A stretch of DNA of 63,936 nt from an uncultured Bacteroidales bacterium (GTDB taxonomy: Bacteria > Bacteroidota > Bacteroidia > Bacteroidales > GWA2-32-17), in NCBI GenBank assembly GCA_937960415.1, contig CALGPK010000005.1, forward strand, positions 1-63,936, in the 5' to 3' direction. Shown piece after piece: positions 55,589 to 63,561 of this stretch (positions within the stretch are counted from its first letter, which is position 1; every line of letters begins with the position of its first letter). The notes below the pieces were generated by a model. It was given only the letters and a program-made list of their open reading frames with translations. It did no database searches and had not been told where the DNA came from. The translations under genes were made by a program, and so were the position numbers.

Positions 55589-55634
55589 GAATGCCATAGC
55601 ACGAAAGATTAGTTTATGCTAACGCTATGCATTC
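55589..55634 (+). promoter_or_regulatory. Bulged hairpin between rpmI and rplT
   Basis: 5' arm GAATGCCATAGC (55589-55600) pairs with GCTATGCATTC (55624-55634): 11 base pairs with one bulged C, and a 23-base loop. A second GCT at 55618 allows a shifted, shorter pairing. No T-run follows, so it is not a simple terminator. L20 represses its own operon in other bacteria, making a control role plausible but unproven. Confidence 0.5.
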
Positions 55635-55651
55635 ATAAAAATTAATGTATT

Positions 55652-55999
55652 ATGCCACGTTCAGTTAATTCTGTTGCATCAAGAGCAAGAAGAAAAAAAA
55701 TTTTAAAAAGAACCAAAGGAAGCTTTCTGTCGCGCAAAAATGTATGGACAGTAGCCAAAAATTCATGGGAAAAAGGACAACTTTATGCTTATCGCGACCG
55801 TCGAGTTAAGAAAAGAGAATTCCGTGCATTATGGATACAGCGTATTAACGCCGCTGCACGCGAACACGGAATGTCGTATTCCGAATTTATGGGAGCTATC
55901 CATAAGCATGGAATCGAACTCAACCGAAAAGCTCTGGCCGACCTTGCAATGAATCACCCACAAGCGTTTGCCGAAATTGTAAAAACTGTTAAAAGCTAA
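55652..55999 (+). CDS. rplT: Ribosomal protein bL20
   Basis: A 115-residue basic protein with the bL20 pattern: [19 protein letters not shown], then [15 protein letters not shown] and [20 protein letters not shown]. It is an early assembly protein of the 50S subunit and, in Escherichia and Bacillus, a translational or transcriptional repressor of its operon. The operon ends with the terminator at 56023-56050. Confidence 0.97.
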   Translation: MPRSVNSVASRARRKKILKRTKGSFLSRKNVWTVAKNSWEKGQLYAYRDRRVKKREFRALWIQRINAAAREHGMSYSEFMGAIHKHGIELNRKALADLAMNHPQAFAEIVKTVKS

Positions 56000-56022
56000 C
56001 ACTTTTTGAAAAATAAATGTTC

Positions 56023-56050
56023 AAGGGAAGCGAAATATGCTTCCCTTTTT
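56023..56050 (+). terminator. Rho-independent terminator of thrS-infC-rpmI-rplT
   Basis: Perfect 9-base stem AAGGGAAGC / GCTTCCCTT (56023-56031 and 56039-56047), 7-base loop, then further T. It lies 24 bases after the rplT stop and before the dapB ATG. Confidence 0.8.
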
Positions 56051-56069
56051 CATATTTTTACTTCAAAAA

Positions 56070-56807
56070 ATGAATATCGCAATTATCGGATACGGTAAAA
56101 TGGGCAAAGAAATAGAAAAAGCAGCATTGCCCAAACATAATATCGTTTGTATTATCGATATTGATAATTCCAACGATATAAGCAACCTACATAAATATAA
56201 AACCGATGTAGCCATCGAATTTACCAATCCCGAAGCTGCTGTTGATAATATTATCAAATGCTTCGAACAAAACATACCCATTGTAACAGGCACAACAGGA
56301 TGGTATCAGCAATTAGATATTGTGCGTAAAAAATGCAACGAACTAAACGGAGCTTTATTTTATGCACCTAATTTTAGCATTGGAGTAAATCTGTATTTTT
56401 ATATCATTCAGCAAGTAGCCAAAATACTCCAACCACATCTAAACCAGTACTGTTTGACTATTTACGAAACACACCACACACAAAAAAAAGACAGCCCAAG
56501 TGGCACAGCTATTTCCATGGCAAACATTATTATGAGCGCGATCCCGCAATATCAACAATGGAAAAATTACTTGAATAACGAACCTCTACAAATATCAAAC
56601 AATGAACTACCCATTATCTCGAAACGAATCGATTCGGTGATTGGTACACACCAGCTTTTAGCTCAATCCGATTTCGATCAAATTATCATAGAACACCATG
56701 CCAAAAACAGAAAAGCATTTGCTTTAGGTGCAATACAGGCAGCAGAATTTTTATTCAACAAAAAAGGAATTTACACCATGAACGATCTATTAAATATAAA
56801 CTTATAA
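56070..56807 (+). CDS. dapB: 4-hydroxy-tetrahydrodipicolinate reductase
   Basis: A 245-residue DapB, which reduces HTPA to tetrahydrodipicolinate in the lysine/diaminopimelate pathway. The ATG at 56070 (MNIAIIGYGKMGKEIE) follows the terminator; an upstream start at 56037 would begin inside it. The NAD(P) site GYGKMG is at 7-12; VTGTTGWYQ, APNFSIGVN and the catalytic ETHHTQKKDSPSGTA are all intact. Length is that of the short Bacteroidota form. Confidence 0.95.
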   Translation: MNIAIIGYGKMGKEIEKAALPKHNIVCIIDIDNSNDISNLHKYKTDVAIEFTNPEAAVDNIIKCFEQNIPIVTGTTGWYQQLDIVRKKCNELNGALFYAPNFSIGVNLYFYIIQQVAKILQPHLNQYCLTIYETHHTQKKDSPSGTAISMANIIMSAIPQYQQWKNYLNNEPLQISNNELPIISKRIDSVIGTHQLLAQSDFDQIIIEHHAKNRKAFALGAIQAAEFLFNKKGIYTMNDLLNINL

Positions 56808-56817
56808 ACTGTAAACT

Positions 56818-58209
56818 ATGAAATTAACCATTTTCGAACCAATTAAAAAGATTTACAAAAACAGGTGGGTACGTTTTGGTTTTGCAACCATCATTTACAT
56901 TCTATGGGTGATTTGGATTGGTTTTTATTGGCTATTACTCGGACTGCCAATCATATACGATGTTTATATATCTAAAAAAGTCAATTGGACACCATGGAAA
57001 AAACGTGGTAAAAAACCATCGAAATTAGTTGAGTGGATTGATGCCATTATATTTGCAGTAGTAGCCGCTACCCTTATCAGAACCTTTTTTATCGAGGCCT
57101 TTACTATCCCCACATCCTCAATGGAAAAAACATTGCTCGTTGGCGACTATTTATTTGTTAGCAAAGTGAGCTACGGACCACGAATTCCCATAACCCCCCT
57201 ATCTTTCCCGTTCGTACATCACACTATGCCTTTTAGCGAAACGGCACGCTCATTTGTCGAATGGGTACAATGGCCTTACAAACGCCTTGCCGGCTTTGGA
57301 AAAGTACAACGCAACGACATGGTGGTATTTAACTTCCCCGAAGGCGATACCGTTGCCCTAAAGCGACAAGCAGAAAGCTACTACGACCTCTGCCGACGAT
57401 ACGGAAGAAATCGAGTTTGGAACGATAAAATCAATTTTGGCGATATTATTTATCGTCCGTTAGATAAAAAAGAAAATTATATAAAACGTTGTGTAGCCAT
57501 ACCCGGCGATAAAATTGAGGTTCGTCATACACAACTTTTTATTAACGACAAACTGGCAGACAATTTTAAATACCTGCAAAAAAACTATGAAATTATTACC
57601 AATGGCTTGCCATTAAACACACGCAACTTAGAACGGCTCGATATTTCTCAGGAAGATATACAGTTCTGCCTGATGACTCAATATCAAGTTTACGACTCCG
57701 TAGCAAAAACAAATACTATACATTATTTTTTACCTCTAACAGAAGAAAAAGCCAATGTTATTCGTTCTTATCCCAATGTTATTTCAGTTAGCGTTGCCGA
57801 AATTAAAGAACGCGAAGATGTGTTCCCACAAGATAGTACTATATCATACAATCGTGATAATTTTGGACCTTTGTACGTACCTGCAAAAGGACAAACAATA
57901 CAACTAACATTAAGAAATTTGCCTATATATAAACGAATCATTGAAGTATATGAAAAAAACAAACTAGAGATAAAAGACGGAAAGATATTTATTAATGGAA
58001 ACGAAACTAACTCCTATACATTCAAAATGGATTACTACTTTATGATGGGCGACAACCGACATAATTCGCAAGACAGTCGATTCTGGGGCTTTGTACCCGA
58101 AGACCATATAGTAGGGCGACCTATTTTCATCTGGCTTTCACTCGACAAAGACAAATCATTCCCGAGTAATATTCGCTGGAATAGAATGTTTAGAACCGTA
58201 AGACAATAA
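56818..58209 (+). CDS. lepB: Signal peptidase I
   Basis: A 463-residue S26 peptidase that removes signal peptides on the periplasmic side. Two N-terminal spans (about 22-48 and 72-92). The catalytic serine is Ser101 in IPTSSMEKTLLVGDYLFV; the general-base lysine is Lys223 in YIKRCVAIPGDKIEV. The final conserved box reads MGDNRHNSQDSRFWGFVP. Longer than E. coli LepB because of inserted beta regions, as in other Bacteroidota. Ten bases after dapB, and one base before a second LepB-like gene. Confidence 0.95.
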   Translation: MKLTIFEPIKKIYKNRWVRFGFATIIYILWVIWIGFYWLLLGLPIIYDVYISKKVNWTPWKKRGKKPSKLVEWIDAIIFAVVAATLIRTFFIEAFTIPTSSMEKTLLVGDYLFVSKVSYGPRIPITPLSFPFVHHTMPFSETARSFVEWVQWPYKRLAGFGKVQRNDMVVFNFPEGDTVALKRQAESYYDLCRRYGRNRVWNDKINFGDIIYRPLDKKENYIKRCVAIPGDKIEVRHTQLFINDKLADNFKYLQKNYEIITNGLPLNTRNLERLDISQEDIQFCLMTQYQVYDSVAKTNTIHYFLPLTEEKANVIRSYPNVISVSVAEIKEREDVFPQDSTISYNRDNFGPLYVPAKGQTIQLTLRNLPIYKRIIEVYEKNKLEIKDGKIFINGNETNSYTFKMDYYFMMGDNRHNSQDSRFWGFVPEDHIVGRPIFIWLSLDKDKSFPSNIRWNRMFRTVRQ

Positions 58210-58210
58210 T

Positions 58211-59248
58211 ATGCCCAAACAAAAACGCAAAACATTAAAAGCATGGCTCAAGGCATTTATAATTGCTCTTGTCATTTTGTGGATAATTAAAACATTTTTT
58301 CTCGATATAGTTGTAGTTCGAAATGATAAAATGGAAAACACTCTTTTTAAAGGCGATGTACTATTAATCAATAAATTGAAACCCGGTCCTCGAATGCCTA
58401 TAACACTTTTAAGTATCCCTTTTACTGGCAATACCTTGCCTTTTTCTTCCCGTCCGGCTTACTTGAACTGGATACAATTACCATATCTGCGAATCAAAAT
58501 TTCAGACATACATCGCAACGAGCTTATAGCTTTTAATTATCCTAAAGAAAACGATCCACCTATTGATAAAAAACGTACCGAAATTAAACGCTGTATTGCA
58601 CTTCCGGGCGATACTATTTCTATACACGACAAACAAGTTTTTGTTAATGAGCAATATCTCGAAGAACCCGAAAATTGCAAGTTTCGTTATCGTATTACAG
58701 CTTTTGAACCACTTGACACCTTATTTTACAACAAATATCGAATTACATACGGACATTTAGTAGCAAAACCCTATATTTACGACATTATTACCACACGAGC
58801 AATAGCCGATTCTATTTCAAAAGATTCGGCTGTTAAACGAATACAAATACTCAAAACGCTAAACCTACCTAAATTTATGGTTCTATTTCCATTCAGCCCT
58901 TATGTTTCATGGAGTTTCGATTATTTCGGACCTTTGTTTATACCCAAAAAAGGACAAACTGTTAAGCTTACTAAATACAACATCCATTTTTACAAAGACA
59001 TTATAGAAAAATACGAAAAAAATACCTTACAAATTAAAGACGATAGCACATTTATTATTAATGGAAAACAGACTCGTACTTATAAATTCCGCTACAATTA
59101 CTATTTTGTACTCGACGACAATCGCGATCAAGCTATCGATAGCCGTTTTTGGGGTTTTTTGCCCGAAACACATATCATTGGCAAAGCCAGCCTTGTACTT
59201 TACAATTTAGAAAATGAAAACGGAAGATTTTTGAAAAAATTAAAGTAA
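58211..59248 (+). CDS. Signal peptidase I paralogue lacking the catalytic serine
   Basis: A 345-residue LepB-like protein with one N-terminal span (about 14-34). It aligns with the neighbouring LepB along its length, but the catalytic Ser is Lys40 (VVRNDKMENTLFKGD in place of PTSSMEKTLLVGD). The general-base lysine is kept (Lys126 in IKRCIALPGDTISI), and the last box has changed from MGDNR to LDDNR. It should therefore be unable to act as a normal Ser/Lys signal peptidase and may be a partner, chaperone or regulator of the active one; that role is inference. One base separates it from lepB. Confidence 0.88.
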   Translation: MPKQKRKTLKAWLKAFIIALVILWIIKTFFLDIVVVRNDKMENTLFKGDVLLINKLKPGPRMPITLLSIPFTGNTLPFSSRPAYLNWIQLPYLRIKISDIHRNELIAFNYPKENDPPIDKKRTEIKRCIALPGDTISIHDKQVFVNEQYLEEPENCKFRYRITAFEPLDTLFYNKYRITYGHLVAKPYIYDIITTRAIADSISKDSAVKRIQILKTLNLPKFMVLFPFSPYVSWSFDYFGPLFIPKKGQTVKLTKYNIHFYKDIIEKYEKNTLQIKDDSTFIINGKQTRTYKFRYNYYFVLDDNRDQAIDSRFWGFLPETHIIGKASLVLYNLENENGRFLKKLK

Positions 59249-59249
59249 A

Positions 59250-60011
59250 ATGAAAAAGTTAATAAAATACATTGTTACTCATATACCAAGAAAATATTTA
59301 ATTAGATTCGGCAAGTTACTTATTCTTGTTACACCTTTTTATTACGGTAACAAACACGAATGTCCCATCTGTGGCGGTAAATTCAGAAAAATGTTGCCTT
59401 ATGGAAACAAGGGCATCAAAAATCGTTTGTGTCCGAAATGCTTAAGCCTTGAACGACATCGCCTATTGTGGTTATATTTAACTACCCAAACCAAATGGCT
59501 TGACCAACCTTTAAACGTTTTACATATAGCACCAGAACAGCCTTTCATAAAACGATTCAGAAAAAATAAAAATTGGACTTACATTACAGCCGACTTAGAA
59601 TCACCACTGGCCGATGTAAAAATGGATATTCGTCAAATGCCTTTTAACAACGAACAATTCGACATCGTTATCTGCAACCATGTATTAGAACACATCGACG
59701 ACGACAAAAAAGCCATGAGCGAAATATTTAGAGTTTTAAAAACAAAAGGCAAAGCAATTTTACAAGTACCTATAAACTATGAATTATCAAACACATACGA
59801 AAATCCAAATATAACCAACCCCAAAGAGCGAACCATTCATTTTGGTCAATACGACCATGTTAGAGTTTATGGCACCGATTATCCCCAACGCTTGTCGAGT
59901 ATAGGCTTTAATGTTGATATAAACAAATTTGTACAGCAACTTAGCGATATTGAAATAGAAAAATACCGCCTCGATCCAAATGAATTGATTTATATCGCTT
60001 ATAAACCATGA
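59250..60011 (+). CDS. Class I SAM-dependent methyltransferase with N-terminal zinc ribbon
   Basis: A 253-residue protein. Four cysteines near the start (Cys38, Cys41, Cys61, Cys64; CPICGG and CPKC) form a likely zinc ribbon. The methyltransferase domain follows (about 85-215): LNVLHIAPEQPF as motif I, FDIVICNHVLEHIDDD as motif IV, then EIFRVLKTKGKAILQVP. Substrate is unknown; this Zn-ribbon type is seen near polysaccharide genes. It begins one base after the LepB paralogue and overlaps wbqC by four bases. Confidence 0.85.
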   Translation: MKKLIKYIVTHIPRKYLIRFGKLLILVTPFYYGNKHECPICGGKFRKMLPYGNKGIKNRLCPKCLSLERHRLLWLYLTTQTKWLDQPLNVLHIAPEQPFIKRFRKNKNWTYITADLESPLADVKMDIRQMPFNNEQFDIVICNHVLEHIDDDKKAMSEIFRVLKTKGKAILQVPINYELSNTYENPNITNPKERTIHFGQYDHVRVYGTDYPQRLSSIGFNVDINKFVQQLSDIEIEKYRLDPNELIYIAYKP

Positions 60012-60652
60012 AACCAACAAGCGTACTTATTACATCATACTTTCCGCCTATTAGCTATTTTTATTTCATCGCTCACTCCAAAAAAGTTTTAATTGAACTA
60101 CACGAAAACTATGACCGACAAACTATACGAAATCGTTGCTATATTCTTTCACCCAATGGAATTCAGCATTTATCCATTCCCATAGTTAAACCCAATAACA
60201 GATGTATAAAAGAAATTGAAATAGATTATTCCGTACCCTGGAATAACAAACATGCTCACGCCATTCGTTCAGCATACGGTAAAAGTCCTTTTTTTTGCTA
60301 TTACTACGACGAGCTAATTCAACCCTTATTTAAAAGACACAAATATTTACTCGATTTAAATAATGAATTGTTGCATATACTTTGTAATATACTTCAAATA
60401 ACTTGCAACATCTATTTTACCCAAACTTACTCTAAATGCTATATCGATGCCAATGATTTGCGTTTGGCATATATTTCAGCAAAAAATCCGCCTTATATTC
60501 AACATCTGTATTTTGAGCCTTACATTCAATGCTTTTCAGACAGGTTTGCCTTTTGTCCCGATCTTTCCATCATCGATCTGTTATTCAACATCGGATACGA
60601 AAGCCTTTGGTATTTAAAGAATCAAAAATTTATACCATTTAATACACAATAA
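60008..60652 (+). CDS. WbqC family protein
   Basis: A 214-residue protein of the WbqC family. Typical features are the N-terminal TSVLITSYFPPISYF and the segment RNRCYILSPNGIQHLSIPIVK, then AIRSAYGKSPFFCYYYDEL. WbqC is named from an O-antigen gene and is often annotated as being involved in surface polysaccharide formation, but its activity is not established. In Bacteroidota it often follows lepB, as here. ATGA overlap with the methyltransferase gene. Confidence 0.9.
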   Translation: MKPTSVLITSYFPPISYFYFIAHSKKVLIELHENYDRQTIRNRCYILSPNGIQHLSIPIVKPNNRCIKEIEIDYSVPWNNKHAHAIRSAYGKSPFFCYYYDELIQPLFKRHKYLLDLNNELLHILCNILQITCNIYFTQTYSKCYIDANDLRLAYISAKNPPYIQHLYFEPYIQCFSDRFAFCPDLSIIDLLFNIGYESLWYLKNQKFIPFNTQ

Positions 60653-60813
60653 CTTTCTTTTTCTAACCAAAATTATTCACCGTGAGCTTTCATACTCTTC
60701 CAAACTCAGCAACAACAGCAAACTGTAAATGTCTATTTTTTTCTTAATCGAATTGGATTAGAAAATTTTAACAACATCAATAGTTCAAAATAAATAAATC
60801 CGCGTATTTCCAT

Positions 60814-60821
60814 TAAATTTG
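60814..60821 (+). promoter_or_regulatory. Promoter -7 element for Sua5/YrdC gene
   Basis: TAAATTTG followed by CA, 12 bases before the ATG at 60834. A start at 60819 (TTG) would lie inside it and is unlikely. Confidence 0.55.
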
Positions 60822-60833
60822 CAAAAAAAAACT

Positions 60834-61451
60834 ATGTTAGTTAAAATATACGAAGAAAATCCCAATCCAAGGGATATCAAAAAAGTAATCGATGTTTTGA
60901 AAAATGATGGTGTAATAATTTACCCTACCGATTCGGTGTACGCTTTTGGTTGCAACATTTTCTCGACAAAAGCACTCGAACGCATAGCACAAATAAAACA
61001 CCTCGATCCACAGAAAGCACATTTTAGCTTAATTTTCTACGACTTAAGCCAGATTAGCACGTATACCAATCCGCTCAGTAATGAAATTTTCAAATTACTA
61101 AAACGCAATTTACCCGGACCATTTACTTTTATTCTCGAGGCAAACAGCAAAGTACCAAAAATGCTTAAGCTAACTAAAAAGAAAACCATCGGTATGCGTA
61201 TTCCCAACAACAACATAGCCCGACAAATAGTGTACGAACTTGGAAACCCTATTTTTACAACTTCGGTTATCGAAGACGACGACATAATCGAATACATGAC
61301 CGACCCCGAGCTTATTCACGAAAAATATAAAGATATGGTCGATTTAGTTATTGATGGTGGCTACGGCAACCTAACTCCCTCTACTATTGTCGATTGTACC
61401 GGTAGCGAAATCGAAATCATTCGTCAGGGAGCAGGAGAATTGTTGCTATAA
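60834..61451 (+). CDS. Sua5/YciO/YrdC/YwlC family protein (threonylcarbamoyl-AMP synthase type)
   Basis: A 205-residue protein. The YrdC fold is clear: VIIYPTDSVYAFGCN, KALERIAQIKHLDP, LLKRNLPGPFTFIL, KTIGMRIPNN, and STIVDCT near the C-terminus. In YrdC/Sua5 proteins it makes the threonylcarbamoyl-adenylate for t6A37 tRNA modification. This one is nearer the YciO subgroup by its N-terminus (KIYEENPNPRDIKK), whose role is less certain. Its stop is one base from the convergent purF stop. Confidence 0.87.
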   Translation: MLVKIYEENPNPRDIKKVIDVLKNDGVIIYPTDSVYAFGCNIFSTKALERIAQIKHLDPQKAHFSLIFYDLSQISTYTNPLSNEIFKLLKRNLPGPFTFILEANSKVPKMLKLTKKKTIGMRIPNNNIARQIVYELGNPIFTTSVIEDDDIIEYMTDPELIHEKYKDMVDLVIDGGYGNLTPSTIVDCTGSEIEIIRQGAGELLL

Positions 61452-61452
61452 G

Positions 61453-63351
61453 CTAATATGACCGTCTATTAACTCCTTCTATGTAATTAATAAACGAATT
61501 GTTTACTACCTTATTGCCTCCAGGCGTTGGATAATCGCCTGTAAAATACCAGTCGCCTAAATGATCGGGACAGGCACGATGTAAGTTTTCTATGCTATTA
61601 AATATAATTTGTAGTTCTGCTTTCATATCATTGGGACGGACTAATTCGGCAATTTTTTTTGATATTTGTTCTGGGCTGAATGGTTTGTATATCAACTTCA
61701 CATAATTAACAATATCTTCTTTTGCAAAGTATTGTTGTTCTTTACATTTTTTGTAAACATAATCAATAACATCGGCCTGATGAGTTTCTTTAAGCAATTC
61801 GATAGCAGCCTGAAATGCCACAAAATCACCCAATTTTGTCATATCAATACCATAACAATCGGGATAACGTATTTGCGGTGCCGACGAAACAATGATGATC
61901 TTCTTTGGATGAAGTCTATCGAGCATCTTCAAAATACTTTGTTTGAGCGTAGTACCACGAACAATAGAATCATCAACAATTACCAGCGTATCCTGATTGT
62001 TGCGAACAATACCATACGTAACATCGTAAACATGAGCCACAAGGTCGTTGCGACCTTCATCTTGAGCAATAAAAGTACGAAGTTTTAAATCTTTAACTGC
62101 CAAAATTTCTACACGTGGTTTTATATTCATTAATCTTTCGAAAGTTTCTATATCAATCGACGGATGATTAAGTACATATTCTTTTTTCTGTTTATTGCAA
62201 TATTCACGTATATACTCAACTAAGCCATAAAAAGCCACTGCCGCCGTATTTGGAATGTATGAAAAAACCGTATTTTCAAGGTCGTAATGAATGGTTTCCA
62301 ATACTTTGGGAGCAATAAATCGTCCAAGATTTTTACGTTCCTGATATATGTCTTTATCTGTACCACGAGAAAAATAAATCCGTTCGAACGAACAACTCTT
62401 CTTTTTATATGGTTCAATAATTCGTTCAATACTTATTTCATTAAAATGTCTGATAATAACAGCATAACCGGGTGCTAATTCGTTAATATCATCCACTGGT
62501 ACGTTAAAAACTGTTTGAATTACAGGTCGCTCACTAGTTACCACAGCAATTTCATCGTTGTAATAGTAGTATGCTGGTCGAATACCCCATGGATCGCGAA
62601 AGGCAAATGCATCGCCCGTGCCAATCATGCCTGCAACAACAAATCCCCCATCCCACCTCCACGAAGCATTGTTCAAAATTCGTTTCAAATCAAGCTCCTT
62701 CGATATGTGCTCAGTTATTTCAGCATTACTACAACCCATATCTTTGTATTTTCTAAACAACGATTCTACTTCATCATCCAAAAAATGACCTATTTTTTCG
62801 AGCATAGTTACCGTATCGGTATATGCTTTGGGATGCTGACCGAGTTCTATTAAATGCTCGAAAAGCTCCTGAACATTTGTCAAATTAAAATTACCCGCCA
62901 GTACAAGATTTCGTGTCTTCCAATTATTTTCTCTAATTACCGGGTGAATATGTTCTATTTCGTTTTTTCCAAAAGTACCATATCGCAAATGTCCTAAAAA
63001 AACTTCGCCCGCAAAAGGCACATTTTCCTTTGCCCAAAATGGATCCTGAAAGCGTGATGCATGCTTCAACTGAATTTTTTCGAATACGTCGTGCAACCGA
63101 CCAAAAATATCAAGCAAAGGTTGAGATGAGTTTGAGCGTAGCCGATCTATGTATGGTTTTCCGGGTTTAAGATTTAGTTTTATAGTTGCAAAACCTGCTC
63201 CATCCTGTCCACGGTTATGTTGCTTCTCCATCAGAAGGTATAACTTGTTTAATCCATAAGTCCAGGTTCCATAATGTGTTGCATAATACTCCAATGGCTT
63301 TCGCAAACGCAATAAAGCAAAACCACACTCATGTTTTATCTCGTCACTCAT
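61453..63351 (-). CDS. Amidophosphoribosyltransferase (PurF-like, long form)
   Basis: A 632-residue protein with an N-terminal class II glutamine amidotransferase domain (about 9-280) and a C-terminal phosphoribosyltransferase domain. I chose the ATG at 63351 (MSDEIKHECGFALL), just after the promoter; the frame opens 42 codons earlier. Cys9 would become the N-terminal nucleophile after removal of an eight-residue propeptide. EKQHNRGQDGAGFA and the PRPP-binding IVDDSIVRGTTLKQ are in place. It makes phosphoribosylamine, the first step of purine synthesis. Longer than the ~500-residue E. coli PurF. Confidence 0.88.
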   Translation of the reverse strand: MSDEIKHECGFALLRLRKPLEYYATHYGTWTYGLNKLYLLMEKQHNRGQDGAGFATIKLNLKPGKPYIDRLRSNSSQPLLDIFGRLHDVFEKIQLKHASRFQDPFWAKENVPFAGEVFLGHLRYGTFGKNEIEHIHPVIRENNWKTRNLVLAGNFNLTNVQELFEHLIELGQHPKAYTDTVTMLEKIGHFLDDEVESLFRKYKDMGCSNAEITEHISKELDLKRILNNASWRWDGGFVVAGMIGTGDAFAFRDPWGIRPAYYYYNDEIAVVTSERPVIQTVFNVPVDDINELAPGYAVIIRHFNEISIERIIEPYKKKSCSFERIYFSRGTDKDIYQERKNLGRFIAPKVLETIHYDLENTVFSYIPNTAAVAFYGLVEYIREYCNKQKKEYVLNHPSIDIETFERLMNIKPRVEILAVKDLKLRTFIAQDEGRNDLVAHVYDVTYGIVRNNQDTLVIVDDSIVRGTTLKQSILKMLDRLHPKKIIIVSSAPQIRYPDCYGIDMTKLGDFVAFQAAIELLKETHQADVIDYVYKKCKEQQYFAKEDIVNYVKLIYKPFSPEQISKKIAELVRPNDMKAELQIIFNSIENLHRACPDHLGDWYFTGDYPTPGGNKVVNNSFINYIEGVNRRSY

Positions 63352-63365
63352 AAGCGGTTTTTTTG

Positions 63366-63373
63366 CAAAAATA
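63366..63373 (-). promoter_or_regulatory. Promoter -7 element for purF-like gene
   Basis: Minus strand TATTTTTG followed by CAAAA, 14 bases before the ATG at 63351. Confidence 0.5.
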
Positions 63374-63561
63374 CATTTTGTTTTGTTGGAGATAGCAAGT
63401 TTCGAAAATAAAATTATTAACAAAAAAAAAACTAAACCCATCTTATCATCGGGAGCTCTCAGATAGACCAAATCCATGAATTTACCGAATTTATAAAAAT
63501 ATTTTTCAGTAGCAATTAAAGCAAACCTAAAAAAAGTAGATCTTTTCTTAATCGCATTGAA

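Noticed and set aside
63352-63477. Upstream 42-codon extension of purF-like gene with a hydrophobic stretch
   Set aside because: It contains the promoter element, and a membrane segment before the catalytic cysteine would block formation of the N-terminal nucleophile.
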